NCBI RefSeq assembly: GCF_002196705.1
Contig: NZ_NADJ01000038.1
Span: forward strand, 239,419 to 303,418
Direction: 5' to 3'
Source: Desulfosporosinus sp. FKB
Lineage (GTDB): Bacteria > Bacillota > Desulfitobacteriia > Desulfitobacteriales > Desulfitobacteriaceae
DNA: 64,000 nucleotides
In this document: in pieces, positions 17,196 through 26,990 of the stretch
Layout of the letters: every line of letters starts with the position of its first letter
Numbering within the stretch: the first letter of the stretch is position 1
Notes under the pieces: model-generated
What the model was told of the DNA's origin: nothing
Seen by the model: the letters and a program-made list of their open reading frames with translations, nothing else
The model's database searches: none
Program-made: the position numbers and the translations under genes

Positions 17196-18962
17196 TTACA
17201 ACCGTAATCCATACTTATTCCAACGCTCATCAACTAATTTGATTGTAGCTTCATCGGGAAGGACTTCACCAGGGTAATCCGGCTTCATTCGGGCATCGAC
17301 TAAAATGGGCCCATGATAAATAAGACGATGATGCCTGATTTCTGTGGCAGCATAAATATCGTGAGCCGGGTCAAAACGAGTAAAAACTTGCCATAAAAAT
17401 CCTGTAACGTCAAGAGCTAAATCAAGGTCATCAACTAAGACAAGAAAGGGCCAGTTCTTAAAAGGTTCATCTTCAAGATGTGCCAAAACATCCCCGGCCA
17501 ATTCTGGTGCGTCTTTAAACGATAGGGACTCTAATATTAAACAGCCGGCACAAAATGGTCTAATGCGGGACACGCCAGGCAGCTTTCCGGCGTCAAATTG
17601 TCGGGGCAAATCTCGTTTTGCACTTCCTAAACCAAGCATAATTGCTTTGCTGCCATGGTTTAGTCTGCGCCCTGTATAGTCTAAAGTATCCATGGAAGTT
17701 TCGCTTAATATCATAAGATCAGATTCCGGTTCAAAGCGGGCAAGGACAGTTTCAAATAAGAGTTTAAAATTCTGCAGATCCAGTTGTACATCCGTTAGAA
17801 TCAGGAATTTTGTTAAGGTTAACTGCCCTTCTCCAAGAATTCTGAAGGCGTGAGCCAACGCTTCCCGGCGATAACTTTCTCGAACAATAGCGGCAGCCAG
17901 AGCATGAAAACCAGTCTCTGCATAAGTCCAGAGTGCCTTTACTCCAGTCATGACCATCGGAAACATTGGAGACAAGAGGGACTGTAAATATTCGCCGATA
18001 AAATAATCTTCTTGACGAGGTTTACCAACAACAGTTGCAGGATAAATGGCATCTCGTCTATGGTAGATTGTCTGAACATTGAAAACGGGAAAATCGTGTG
18101 TTAACGAATAATAACCATAATGATCTCCAAAAGGGCCCTCAGGCCTGCGTACAAAGGGAGAAACTTTACCGCAAATGGCAAACTCGGCCTCTGCAATAAG
18201 TGGGTGAGGATGAGAAGGAATATCAACTCGAGAGAGCTTTTCTCCCATCAAAAAAGAGGTGAAAATTAACTCAGGGAGCATTTCAGGAAGCGGCGCTATA
18301 GCAGCAAGGATCAAAGCCGGCGGGCCTCCTAAAAAAAGAGTTGTAGGAAGGTCTTGTTCAAGCCGTTCTGCTTCAAAATAATGAAACCCTCCCCCTTTAT
18401 GTATTTGCCAGTGAATCCCCGTCTCTTGATGATTGTAAACCTGGATTCGATACATGCCAAGATTATGTTCTTTCGTCACAGGATGCTCAGTATATACCAA
18501 AGGCAAGGTCACAAAAGGACCGCCATCTTCGGGCCAACTCGTCAATACAGGAAGACGAGTTAAATCAACGGACTTCTCCTGAATTTCAAGAACAGGAGCT
18601 TTTCCCGGTTTCATAGAACGCAGACCGCTTTTGGCCAGTGAGATAATCCACTCCTTTTCCTGCCAAAGCAGCGACGGTTTTGGCGGAAGCAGGCGATTTA
18701 GAGCAGCTACCGCTCTTTGAACAGTTTCTTCCGGCTTTGGGCCAACAGCTAAATCAACTCTTTGCCGTGTACCAAATAAATTAGTCACAACTGGAAATTC
18801 ACTGCCTTTAACTCGTTTGAATAATAGGGCTGGCCCTTCTGCTTGAATAACTCGGCGGTGAATTTCAGCGAGCTCCAGGTATGGGTCAACTTCAGCCTCA
18901 ATTTCTATGATTTGCTTTTCCTGTTTAAGAGTCGTGATAAACTGACGTAAATTGGTATGCAT
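17196..18962 (-). CDS. UbiD-family prenylated-FMN-dependent decarboxylase
   Basis: 588 residues, within the UbiD family range. The catalytic Glu-containing block is visible as AEAEFAICGKV...RRPEGPFGDHYGYYS (residues about 255-290). These enzymes use prenylated FMN to decarboxylate aromatic or alpha,beta-unsaturated acids, for example in menaquinone synthesis or aromatic degradation. No UbiX-type prenyltransferase is adjacent. The next gene upstream, 42 nt away, is an LpdD-like protein, a partner also seen with gallate-type decarboxylases. The substrate is not deducible. Confidence 0.88.
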   Translation of the reverse strand: MHTNLRQFITTLKQEKQIIEIEAEVDPYLELAEIHRRVIQAEGPALLFKRVKGSEFPVVTNLFGTRQRVDLAVGPKPEETVQRAVAALNRLLPPKPSLLWQEKEWIISLAKSGLRSMKPGKAPVLEIQEKSVDLTRLPVLTSWPEDGGPFVTLPLVYTEHPVTKEHNLGMYRIQVYNHQETGIHWQIHKGGGFHYFEAERLEQDLPTTLFLGGPPALILAAIAPLPEMLPELIFTSFLMGEKLSRVDIPSHPHPLIAEAEFAICGKVSPFVRRPEGPFGDHYGYYSLTHDFPVFNVQTIYHRRDAIYPATVVGKPRQEDYFIGEYLQSLLSPMFPMVMTGVKALWTYAETGFHALAAAIVRESYRREALAHAFRILGEGQLTLTKFLILTDVQLDLQNFKLLFETVLARFEPESDLMILSETSMDTLDYTGRRLNHGSKAIMLGLGSAKRDLPRQFDAGKLPGVSRIRPFCAGCLILESLSFKDAPELAGDVLAHLEDEPFKNWPFLVLVDDLDLALDVTGFLWQVFTRFDPAHDIYAATEIRHHRLIYHGPILVDARMKPDYPGEVLPDEATIKLVDERWNKYGLRL

Positions 18963-19004
18963 AAAACACCTTCTTCAATAGAATCATGGAGCTATGGTTT
19001 AGTT

Positions 19005-19424
19005 TCAATGAGAAGTCTCTGAAATCCCATCTGATTCCAGGAAATTCAAAACAGTTTGAGTGAGGTTGTTACAATTTTGTATAATTTGGCCTAATTCCTG
19101 CGAATTCAAGTGATCCGAATGGATACCTGCAGTGATGGTCACAGGAAACAAAATTGCCTGTGCAAGTGCTTCGGCCATAGTTCGGGCAACTTCTACATCT
19201 TTATGCCCCGGAACCGGTGTAATATAGACATCTGAACTCCACCCCTCTCCTTGCAAACTTTGACGGGGCAGAGCAAGAACAACCCCACCAACATGAGGCT
19301 TTTCTCCACCTGTTAAAAGGCCTTGCAGTCCATTGCCTGTATCGATAAGAGTTAGCCGTACTTGACAGCGTCCCACTCCTTCTTGCCACTGATATGACAT
19401 TAATTCTGAATGTTTATCGAACAT
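19005..19424 (-). CDS. LpdD-like prenylated-flavin chaperone domain protein
   Basis: 139 residues. The pattern LLTGGEKPHVGGVVLALPRQSL, followed by VPGHKDVEVARTMAEALA and ITAGIHSDHL, fits the small subunit-D/LpdD-like family that accompanies UbiD-type decarboxylases. It starts after a GAGGTGGGG site and runs straight into the UbiD gene with 42 nt between. It would help insert or hold the prenylated flavin. The assignment rests on remembered family features plus context. Confidence 0.6.
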   Translation of the reverse strand: MFDKHSELMSYQWQEGVGRCQVRLTLIDTGNGLQGLLTGGEKPHVGGVVLALPRQSLQGEGWSSDVYITPVPGHKDVEVARTMAEALAQAILFPVTITAGIHSDHLNSQELGQIIQNCNNLTQTVLNFLESDGISETSH

Positions 19425-19537
19425 TATTGAACATCCCCACCTCTCTGTTTAACATCTATTCCGCTTTATTATACATTTTGGTCTTAATTATAGACAAGTA
19501 TTTGCTGCATTGCTAACCTTGTTTGGAGGTTATAAAG

Positions 19538-19587
19538 AAACCTTCGGCTCCGCCTTTCTTTGTCAAAGCGGAAGCCAAAGGTTTTTA
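19538..19587. terminator. Terminator downstream of clpB
   Basis: AAACCTTCGGCTCCGC pairs imperfectly with GCGGAAGCCAAAGGTTT. The minus-strand reading ends in GGTTTCTTTAT and the plus-strand in GGTTTTTAT, so it can act both ways. Confidence 0.7.
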
Positions 19588-19614
19588 TCCATATCCAAAT
19601 AGACAAAATATGGT

Positions 19615-22212
19615 TTAATTTGATAAAACTTTAAATATATAGTCCCCTGCAGCATCAATTTCAACGACTATTTTTTGCCCATCTTTTATCTCAGCCTGTA
19701 ATAATTTAAGCGCCAAGGGGTTCTGGAGACGTTGTTGAATAACACGTTTCAGCGGCCGTGCCCCATAAACAGGATCATAACCTTCGTTGGCTAGTTGTTG
19801 CAAAACTTGATCTGTTATTTCTAAGGATATATTACGTTCATGCAAACGTTTGCGTAAATGGCCCAGTTGAATCTCAATAATTTGTCCAATGTGTGACCGA
19901 TCAAGAGGATGAAAGACGATGACTTCGTCAAGACGATTAAGGAATTCAGGGCGAAAATGCTGCCGTAATTCTTCGTTGATGGCTGAACGGACTTCTTCCT
20001 GGGGAGCATTTCTGCGGGATAGTTCCTGAATTATAGGACTGGCAATATTACTCGTTAAAATAACTACGGTATTTTTAAAGTTGACAATTCTTCCCTGACC
20101 ATCGGTAAGCCGTCCGTCATCCAAGAGTTGTAACAAAACATTGGTTACATCACTATGGGCCTTCTCCGTTTCATCAAATAAAATAACACTATAGGGCTTA
20201 CGACGTACGGCTTCCGTTAATTGACCGCCTTCCTCATAACCAACATAGCCGGGAGGGGCTCCGATCAGACGAGCTACCGTGTGCTTCTCCATATACTCCG
20301 ACATGTCGATCCGCACTAATGCTTGATCATCATCAAAGAGGAACTCCGCTAGGGCTCGTGCCAATTCTGTTTTGCCCACTCCGGTAGGCCCCAAGAAAAG
20401 GAAAGAACCTAAGGGGCGATTAGGATCCTGCAGACCGGCACGGGCTCGTCGAACGGCATCTGAAACGGCGCGTACAGCCTCATCCTGCCCAATCACTCGT
20501 TGATGAATTCGTTCCTCCATCTGGACAAGTTTCTCCATCTCGCTTTCCATCAATTTGGAAACAGGAACATGGGTCCAAGTAGCTACAATTTCGGCAATAT
20601 CCTGCTCTACTACTTCTTGCTTTAACAGAGAATCTTGTTTACTCTGGAGCTTTTCTTCTTCATTCTTTAAATTTTTCTCCAGGTTGGGGATTATCCCGTA
20701 TTGTAATTCTGCGGCTTTATTATAGTCTAATTGTTGTTGAGCTTGTTCCATGAGATTTCGAGAACGATCCACCTCTTCTTTGAGCTGTTGAATCTTCGTC
20801 AGGATTTCCCGTTCACCCTGCAGTTGAGCCTCGAGAGCTGACCGTTCTTCTTTAAGATTAGCAAGTTCTTTTTCGATTTTGCCTAAACGTTCTTTGCTGG
20901 CTTCATCTTTCTCCTTCTTGAGGGCTTCCCGTTCAATTTCCAGCTGCATAATTCGGCGTTTAATTTGGTCTAACTCATAGGGATCACTCGTTATTTCCAT
21001 CCGCATCCGCGCGGCGGCCTCATCAATTAAATCAATGGCCTTGTCAGGCAGAAAACGATCACTGATATAGCGATCCGACAGTACTGCAGCCGCAATAATC
21101 GCTCCATCGGTTATGCGAACCCCGTGATGCGTTTCATAACGTTCCTTTAAACCTCTTAGAATAGAAATAGTATCTTCCACACTAGGAGCATCAACAATGA
21201 TTGGCTGAAAACGACGCTCCAGAGCAGCATCTTTCTCGATATGCTTACGATATTCTGCCAGAGTAGTTGCTCCAAGCATGCTTAGTTCTCCGCGAGCTAG
21301 CATAGGCTTCAGCATATTACTGGCATCCATGGCTCCTTCAGCTGCCCCCGCACCCACGACTGTGTGCAATTCATCAATAAACAAAATTACATCGTCACGA
21401 TTCTGAATTTCTTTCAGGACTGCTTTTAAGCGTTCTTCAAATTCCCCGCGATATTTAGCCCCAGCAATCATCGTTCCAAGATCAAGGGCGATGACTTGTT
21501 TATCTTTAATTGCCTTGGGGACGTCACCGCGAACAATTCTTTGAGCTAGCCCCTCAACAATCGCGGTCTTTCCGACTCCTGGTTCTCCAATCAACACCGG
21601 ATTGTTTTTAGTTCGTCGAGATAGAGTTTGGATCACCCGACGAATTACCTCATCCCGTCCGATGACAGGATCTAAACGTCCGCGTTTAGCCTGCTCAACT
21701 AAATTCAAACCGTATTGTTCCAAAGCCGCATAGGTCCCTTCTGGGTTTGGGCTTGTTACCCGCTGTGTTCCTCTCACTTCCCGCAAGGCTTGAAGGAGAT
21801 TTTCCCGGGTTAATCCAGCCTGTTTAAGAACCTTTTCAGCGGCTCCTCCGGCTTTTTCCAAAATGGATAACAGGATATGCTCAGTGCTTACGTATTCATC
21901 GCCGAAGGTAGACATTTCGTCATGAGCGGCAACCAAGACTGTCCGCAAGCGCGGAGATATTGTAATTTGAAGGTTCCCGCCGCTTATGCGCGAAAATCGG
22001 TTTATTTCTTGACGCAGGGATTGAACAAGAGCCCCAACTGCCAGATTTATTTTTGCTAAGACTTGGGGAACCACACCGTCTCCCTGTTCCAGAAGTGAAA
22101 GCAGTAAATGTTCCGGTTCAACCTGACTGTTTCCGTTCCGTTCTGTCAATGCTTGCGCCTGAGCAATTGCTTCTTGGGATTTTTGAGTAAATCGATTTGT
22201 ATCAAATGCCAT
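19615..22212 (-). CDS. clpB: ClpB disaggregase (Hsp100)
   Basis: 865 residues, full length. An N-terminal Clp repeat domain is followed by AAA1 with GEPGVGKTA and [12 protein letters not shown], the coiled-coil middle domain (residues about 400-520, rich in Glu/Lys/Gln) and AAA2 with GPTGVGKTE and [11 protein letters not shown]. It has the ClpB-type middle domain and no ClpP-binding loop that I can see. With DnaK/DnaJ it dissolves protein aggregates. It lies 44 nt after cbpA, so both should respond to the CtsR-type operator upstream. Confidence 0.97.
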   Translation of the reverse strand: MAFDTNRFTQKSQEAIAQAQALTERNGNSQVEPEHLLLSLLEQGDGVVPQVLAKINLAVGALVQSLRQEINRFSRISGGNLQITISPRLRTVLVAAHDEMSTFGDEYVSTEHILLSILEKAGGAAEKVLKQAGLTRENLLQALREVRGTQRVTSPNPEGTYAALEQYGLNLVEQAKRGRLDPVIGRDEVIRRVIQTLSRRTKNNPVLIGEPGVGKTAIVEGLAQRIVRGDVPKAIKDKQVIALDLGTMIAGAKYRGEFEERLKAVLKEIQNRDDVILFIDELHTVVGAGAAEGAMDASNMLKPMLARGELSMLGATTLAEYRKHIEKDAALERRFQPIIVDAPSVEDTISILRGLKERYETHHGVRITDGAIIAAAVLSDRYISDRFLPDKAIDLIDEAAARMRMEITSDPYELDQIKRRIMQLEIEREALKKEKDEASKERLGKIEKELANLKEERSALEAQLQGEREILTKIQQLKEEVDRSRNLMEQAQQQLDYNKAAELQYGIIPNLEKNLKNEEEKLQSKQDSLLKQEVVEQDIAEIVATWTHVPVSKLMESEMEKLVQMEERIHQRVIGQDEAVRAVSDAVRRARAGLQDPNRPLGSFLFLGPTGVGKTELARALAEFLFDDDQALVRIDMSEYMEKHTVARLIGAPPGYVGYEEGGQLTEAVRRKPYSVILFDETEKAHSDVTNVLLQLLDDGRLTDGQGRIVNFKNTVVILTSNIASPIIQELSRRNAPQEEVRSAINEELRQHFRPEFLNRLDEVIVFHPLDRSHIGQIIEIQLGHLRKRLHERNISLEITDQVLQQLANEGYDPVYGARPLKRVIQQRLQNPLALKLLQAEIKDGQKIVVEIDAAGDYIFKVLSN

Positions 22213-22256
22213 GGTTACACTCTCCTCTCTAAATTAAAGTTAAATAAGAATGTTTA

Positions 22257-23234
22257 CTAGGTTATACCCCGTTTTTGCGCTAATTCACGAAGGGCAGCAA
22301 GTTCTTGTGGATTCAAATTATCCGGAAGTACGATTGATAATTCCGCTAATAGGGCTCCGTATTGGCGGGGTTGTTCTAATTTCGGCATTCCTTTTCCCTT
22401 CAAGCGAAACTTTTTCCCACTTTGAGATAAAGGTGGAATTTTAAGAAGGACTTCCCCGCCAAAGGTCGGAACGCGAACTTCCCCCCCAAGGATTGCTTTA
22501 TAAAAATCGACCGGCAAAATAATTTTTAAGTCATCACCATCTCTGCTGAAACGGGGATCGCCGCTGACCGTAATATTTAGATAAAGGTTTCCTGCAGGCC
22601 CCCCAGCAATCCCAGGACCGCCTTGTCCGGCCAAACGAACCTTTGACCCCATCCTTACGCCCTTGGGAATCTTAGCCTCAATTTGCTTTTCTCCAGTTCT
22701 GATAACCCTTTTAGTGCCATTGTACGCTTCCTCCAAGGTCACTTGGACATCAACGTCAAGATTTTGTCCGGCACGAGATCTAACCCCTGTCGAACTGCCT
22801 CCAAAGCCAAAGGATTGTCCCCCTCCGAAAAGAGTCGAGAAGAAATCCGAAAAACTATCTGCTCCATCAAAGCCCCCAGAACGAGCTGAACCCCCGAACA
22901 TTTCGGCAAACTCTTCGGGGGACATGGTATAAGTTTGATGTCCGCCATCACCGGGATGTGCCTGCCATCGGCCCCAATCGAAATCCCCGCGTCCGCCGCG
23001 CTTCTGCCATTGTTGATAATCCTGCTTCAATTCGTCATACTTTCGCCGCTTCTCAGGATCACTAATTGCTTGATAAGCCTCACTGACCTCTTTAAATTTA
23101 GCTTCAGCCGATTTGTCTCCCGGATTTACGTCGGGATGATACTTCTTAGCCAGCTTTTGGTAAGCTTTTTTAATCGTTTTATCCTCCGCATCAGGAGAGA
23201 CCCCCAGAATTTCATAATAATCTTTAAAATCCAT
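22257..23234 (-). CDS. cbpA: CbpA/DnaJ-type co-chaperone without zinc finger
   Basis: 325 residues. The J domain (1-70) has the essential HPD in [12 protein letters not shown] Gly/Phe-rich linker follows (about 110-155), then the two C-terminal substrate-binding domains with a FGGEV repeat. The four CXXCXGXG zinc motifs of classic DnaJ are absent, so it is the class II (CbpA) type. It stimulates DnaK ATPase and delivers clients. It is the first gene of the cbpA-clpB operon. Confidence 0.9.
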   Translation of the reverse strand: MDFKDYYEILGVSPDAEDKTIKKAYQKLAKKYHPDVNPGDKSAEAKFKEVSEAYQAISDPEKRRKYDELKQDYQQWQKRGGRGDFDWGRWQAHPGDGGHQTYTMSPEEFAEMFGGSARSGGFDGADSFSDFFSTLFGGGQSFGFGGSSTGVRSRAGQNLDVDVQVTLEEAYNGTKRVIRTGEKQIEAKIPKGVRMGSKVRLAGQGGPGIAGGPAGNLYLNITVSGDPRFSRDGDDLKIILPVDFYKAILGGEVRVPTFGGEVLLKIPPLSQSGKKFRLKGKGMPKLEQPRQYGALLAELSIVLPDNLNPQELAALRELAQKRGIT

Positions 23235-23353
23235 AGTACCACCTCAAATGATCAAACTTTCCACGTCATGATTTATGAGAACTTCCCCTATATTGTCTAA
23301 ACTTAAAATGCTGCACTTGGGATATATTGGTTTTATTTTTCCTTGACACTTAG

Positions 23354-23393
23354 ATTATATTCTCTTTTTTAACGAAGGTCAATAATGGTCAGA
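23354..23393 (-). promoter_or_regulatory. cbpA-clpB promoter overlapped by a CtsR-like operator
   Basis: On the minus strand, -35 TTGACC (23382-23377) and -10 TATAAT (23359-23354) are 17 bp apart. On the plus strand the same -35 lies within tandem heptads GGTCAAT-AAT-GGTCAGA (23377-23393). Each matches the CtsR repeat RGTCAAA at 6 and 6 of 7 positions, with the required 3-bp spacing. CtsR represses clp genes in Firmicutes until heat shock. The 5' leader would be about 110 nt. No CIRCE element is present. Confidence 0.72.
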
Positions 23394-23560
23394 TATTATT
23401 ATGAGAATTATTCTTTAATAGCCAACATTATTAATTGAAAAAGGTATGCCTTGAGTAATTACCCAAAACATACCATAATTAACGAACTACCATCTTTAAC
23501 AAACACTTCTTTACCATTTATCTGATTTGATCATCCTCAGAAGACGATAATTCCGAGTGA

Positions 23561-23723
23561 ACTCGTTCAGCCAAAGCTGAACATCGGGGCTTCAGATACA
23601 ATAATGTCCAGTGGACATTATTGCCGAGCCGCCTTTCCCAATAGGAATACTTAGCGGCGAAGGCGGACTCTACCCCTCCTGAAGTTAACGAAGGACCCAC
23701 CCCCACTTATAGAAGTGGTCTTA
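23561..23723 (+). ncRNA. Structured repeat element, copy 3 (HEARO/IscB omega-RNA-like)
   Basis: It follows GTGA (23557-23560) and is almost identical to copy 1 across its whole length, with GTTCAGC-CAAA-GCTGAAC, the same CAATAATGTCC/GGACATTATTG hairpin and the same core blocks. The terminal hairpin has lost three G residues, shortening its stem and perhaps weakening it. Similarity continues a few bases past the end (TCTTAAAAATTGGATAAA). It sits between the cbpA-clpB promoter region and the convergent end of the phosphohexomutase gene and disrupts no gene I can see. Confidence 0.6.
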
Positions 23724-23747
23724 AAAATTGGATAAATTGAGCCCAAT

Positions 23748-25490
23748 CTATTTTGAGCGTATTAGAGCGATGCGATTCATGACGTTGTCTTTGACCAAGC
23801 GCAGTGACTCCTCTGCAGCCGATTGCGAATCTGCTTTTACGGAGAAATAGAACTTGATCTTAGGTTCTGTTCCAGATGGCCGAACCATAACAAACCCGCC
23901 TCCTGCAAAGGAAAATCTCAAAACATTGGAACGCGGAAGTGTTAGGGGATAGGATTGACCTGTTACAAGGTTTTTGCCAATTTGTTGCTCATAATCATCA
24001 ATTTTTCCAATCTGAATACCGCATATTTCACGGATTCCCTCCTGACGAAGTGAGTCCATAATCCAAACCATTTCTTCTTGGCCCCGATGGCCTTCTAGGG
24101 TCAAAGATTCCTGAGAATCAAGGTAATACCCGTACATTTGGTAAATGCTTTCCAAAACTTCAAAAAGGCTGCGATGTTCCATACTTCTATAATAGAGGGC
24201 GGCTTCCGCTAAAAGGACTGAAGCAATAATTCCATCCTTGTCTCGAACGAAGTCTCCCGCAAGATAACCATAGCTCTCTTCGAAACCGAATTGGAATTTG
24301 CCCCAACCACCATCTTCCATCTCTTTTTCCTTTTCGGCAATGAATTTAAAGCCGGTTAACACATTTTCCACCGCGACCTTAAAATATCGCGCAACCTCAT
24401 CTGCCAAATCTGTCGAAGCAATTGTTTTGATAATGGCCGCCTTTGCAGGAAGAATGCCTAAATTCTTTTTCTGTGATAGCACATAATAGGTTAACAAGAC
24501 TCCGATCTGATTGCCTGAAAGCTGACGATAATCGCCATTTGGGGCCCTTAATACCACACCTAGGCGATCAGAATCAGGATCAGTAGCTAACAACAATTCT
24601 GCCTTAACCTTCTTCCCATACTCTCGAGCTAAATCAAAGGTCGTGGGGATTTCCGGATTAGGATAAGGAACCGTCGTGAAATTGGGATCGGGTTGTTCTT
24701 GCTCTTTTACAACAGTCACAGAACTAAACCCCAGCTCGGCTAAAGCGCTCCGCACTAGTTTATTTCCTGCTCCATGAAAAGGTGTGTAGACAATTGAAAG
24801 CTCCTTACCTCGTTGGACATCCAGCTCAGAGTGAAGGGCGAGTTCTTTCACACGAGAGAGGTAAACATTGTCAATTTCAGCGCCGATCATCTGAAGAAGG
24901 CCTTCTCTTTTAGCTGCTTCTATGGGCATAGGCTCGATTCCCAGCCAACTTTCACGAGCTTCGATTCGAGCGAGAATTTCATCCGCTTTTGCAGGCGGTA
25001 CTTGCCCGCCATCTTCCCAATAGACTTTGTACCCGTTATATACTTTGGGATTGTGACTCGCCGTAACAACGATCCCGGCAATCGCTTGAAGTTCTCGCAC
25101 CGCGAAGGAAAGCTCCGGGGTAGGCCGCAATTCATCAAACAGATAAGCTTTAACACCATTTTGAGCAAGGATCAAAGCAGCTTCAAGGGCAAAGTCCGCA
25201 GAAAACCAGCGCGAATCATAGGCTATGACTACACCACGTTTCTTTCCCTCAAGTCCATGATCACAAATGTATTCCGCCAGGCCTTGAGTAACCTTCCTGA
25301 TAACATACTTGTTCATTCGATTCGTACCTGCGGCCATAATTCCTCTTAAACCACCTGTACCGAATTCTAAGTCCTTATAAAAACGATCCTCAATTTCTTG
25401 CTGATCGGTAAGCTGCTTTAATTCTTGTCTTGTTTCTTCATCAAAATAGGGGTTTTCTGACCATATTTGGTATCGATCTCGGAAGCTCAT
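23748..25490 (-). CDS. pgcA: Phosphoglucomutase/phosphomannomutase (PgcA-type)
   Basis: 580 residues, alpha-D-phosphohexomutase superfamily. The active serine loop is GIVVTASHNPKVYNGYK (residues about 135-152), the metal-binding loop is LLATDPDSDRLG, the sugar-binding loop is FGFEESYGYLAG and the phosphate-binding loop is VRPSGTEPKIKFY. It interconverts glucose-1- and glucose-6-phosphate, supplying UDP-glucose for envelope glycans. It starts with MSFRDRYQIW behind a GGAGGAAT site. UDP-glucose is also the substrate of the large glucan synthase at 48-57 kb; any link is only functional. Confidence 0.93.
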   Translation of the reverse strand: MSFRDRYQIWSENPYFDEETRQELKQLTDQQEIEDRFYKDLEFGTGGLRGIMAAGTNRMNKYVIRKVTQGLAEYICDHGLEGKKRGVVIAYDSRWFSADFALEAALILAQNGVKAYLFDELRPTPELSFAVRELQAIAGIVVTASHNPKVYNGYKVYWEDGGQVPPAKADEILARIEARESWLGIEPMPIEAAKREGLLQMIGAEIDNVYLSRVKELALHSELDVQRGKELSIVYTPFHGAGNKLVRSALAELGFSSVTVVKEQEQPDPNFTTVPYPNPEIPTTFDLAREYGKKVKAELLLATDPDSDRLGVVLRAPNGDYRQLSGNQIGVLLTYYVLSQKKNLGILPAKAAIIKTIASTDLADEVARYFKVAVENVLTGFKFIAEKEKEMEDGGWGKFQFGFEESYGYLAGDFVRDKDGIIASVLLAEAALYYRSMEHRSLFEVLESIYQMYGYYLDSQESLTLEGHRGQEEMVWIMDSLRQEGIREICGIQIGKIDDYEQQIGKNLVTGQSYPLTLPRSNVLRFSFAGGGFVMVRPSGTEPKIKFYFSVKADSQSAAEESLRLVKDNVMNRIALIRSK

Positions 25491-25596
25491 CTCGATAATT
25501 CCTCCTTATTGCCTTCGGACTTGGAATATGTTCCCTTTTCAGTGAGTATAACATACTCTAATCCGTTAGAACAGCTTGAACGAAACAACTCAAGTG

Positions 25597-25646
25597 TAAA
25601 AGCGAGCTCCTTATATCAATTAGAGAATATAAGAAACTCGCTTTTA
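25597..25646 (-). terminator. Two-part hairpin, probable terminator of the small ORF upstream
   Basis: An outer 10-bp stem TAAAAGCGAG/CTCGCTTTTA encloses an inner 7-bp stem CTTATAT/ATATAAG. On the minus strand it ends CTCGCTTTTA, a short U-rich end. It lies 88 nt after the stop of the 34-residue ORF at 25734. Confidence 0.5.
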
Positions 25647-25733
25647 GATTCGGGTTTGGAATGTTTCAAGGCTTATTAGGTTACAATTTAGGATTAGAAT
25701 CCGGGTCAAAATACCGCTCCCTTTCGTAACTGC

Positions 25734-25838
25734 TTATCCCTCTTTGTAAACTGGCCTGCGAGTCTGCCCGGACTTAAGGGATTCTAGTCCTATTGACTCT
25801 AAGATAGCATTGATCATCAACTGCTCTTTTTGCGTCAT
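25734..25838 (-). CDS. Possible 34-residue small protein
   Basis: An ATG at 25838 stands seven bases behind a strong AAGGAGA site and opens a frame of 34 residues beginning MTQKEQLMINAILESIGLES and ending RPVYKEG. I do not recognise it. The first half would form an amphipathic helix and the end is basic. It is flanked by an AT-rich upstream region and a downstream hairpin, which together look like a complete tiny gene. The rest of 25491-25995 shows nothing else. Confidence 0.45.
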   Translation of the reverse strand: MTQKEQLMINAILESIGLESLKSGQTRRPVYKEG

Positions 25839-25995
25839 AGAAATCTCCTTTCTAATAGAATATTAGATATTTTCTAATTATATACCAATCTCTGTAAATT
25901 TTCAAGAGACCATTGGTATCATTTCAACCCAGTAATTTTTGGTAATGACCCTAATTCGCACCATACCTTACTAATATATGCTTCATCCATCCGCA

Positions 25996-26814
25996 TTATT
26001 CCAATTTCAAACACATTTCAATTTGCCTCGAATTAGCATATATGCCATTCATTTGGAGGAAGGCTACAATCCAGTCTTCCGGTTGATTTAATAAAGAAAA
26101 TCCACGCTTACGAAATTTTAGGATCATTGAGGTTATTTCCTCTGCTCCCGCTGTGTTTGAACTCCATACATCGAGGATAGGGCCATTATTCTGCCTAAGG
26201 GTTAAAATTCCTGCACTTCCGTTAGCATTCGTTAAAGCCTGAATATTCCGATAGCGTTCTAAATATCCTTGCCGACGCTGCCATGCAGGAATAAAATTGG
26301 CCTGCAGACGTTTTTCAAAATATTGCTCTAAGCAAATTTCTTTAAAAGGTTTTATGGTTAAAGCGGATAAAGGGGCATTCTCAAGGGAAGCTGTTCGATA
26401 AACATAAAGTTGACGAATCCTCGAAAAGCCGATAGAACGATAAACCTTTTGGGCATAATTTTGAACAAGAACTTCTAAGTAGACTTTTCCAAGGCCAAGA
26501 CGTTGGGTCAACTCAATCTGTGCTTTCATCAACGGTTTAAAAAGGCCCTTTCCTCGATATCTTGGATCAATGCTTGTTCCTGCAACCCAGCCATCTGAAT
26601 CCTTTACGGCTAACAAGGAAAACCCCACGATCTGATTATGTGCCCAAATGGCGATAGAGTTCGCTAACTCAACTTGCCCAAGTTCCAGCCAAAATTTCAT
26701 ATGCTCCGGAGTATAAGCCATATTATAATAATAACCCTGCCAGCAGCGATTCCATAGTTCCACCATTTCAGGCAGACGAATCCGTTCTAGTGTGGTCATC
26801 CTCATAGATTCCAT
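25996..26814 (-). CDS. GNAT-family N-acetyltransferase
   Basis: 272 residues, with a GNAT domain in the first half (about 1-150). The acetyl-CoA-binding stretch is VAGTSIDPRYRGKGLFKPLMKAQIE, followed by LEVLVQNYAQKVYRSIGFSRIRQLYVYR. The C-terminal half is a second, less conserved domain. The substrate is unknown. The start has no clear Shine-Dalgarno site, so the true start may be one of the nearby Met codons (26805, 26802). It is divergent from the aminopeptidase gene. Confidence 0.8.
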   Translation of the reverse strand: MESMRMTTLERIRLPEMVELWNRCWQGYYYNMAYTPEHMKFWLELGQVELANSIAIWAHNQIVGFSLLAVKDSDGWVAGTSIDPRYRGKGLFKPLMKAQIELTQRLGLGKVYLEVLVQNYAQKVYRSIGFSRIRQLYVYRTASLENAPLSALTIKPFKEICLEQYFEKRLQANFIPAWQRRQGYLERYRNIQALTNANGSAGILTLRQNNGPILDVWSSNTAGAEEITSMILKFRKRGFSLLNQPEDWIVAFLQMNGIYANSRQIEMCLKLE

Positions 26815-26990
26815 AACGTAAAACTCACTTTGTTTTGTTATTAAACGACTTTTTTCAATGTTCCAGCTACCACTAGCTTGGTTACAAATAGTAAAATAAG
26901 AATGTATTATAATTGATATTAATCGTTTTTCGGAAAAATATCAACGAAAAATATTAACTCTTTTGTAAAGTAAGAAAGGCGGTCCCAGTA

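Noticed and set aside
23235..23560. CIRCE element for HrcA control of cbpA-clpB
   Set aside because: No TTAGCACTC-N9-GAGTGCTAA dyad or close variant is present.
23518..23706. Minus-strand open frame across structured element copy 3
   Set aside because: The similar frame opposite copy 2 arises only from shared element sequence and gives different ends; there is no ribosome site.
24813..25349. Plus-strand open frame of 178 codons opposite pgcA
   Set aside because: It is the shadow of a strongly conserved mutase gene and has no family features or ribosome site.
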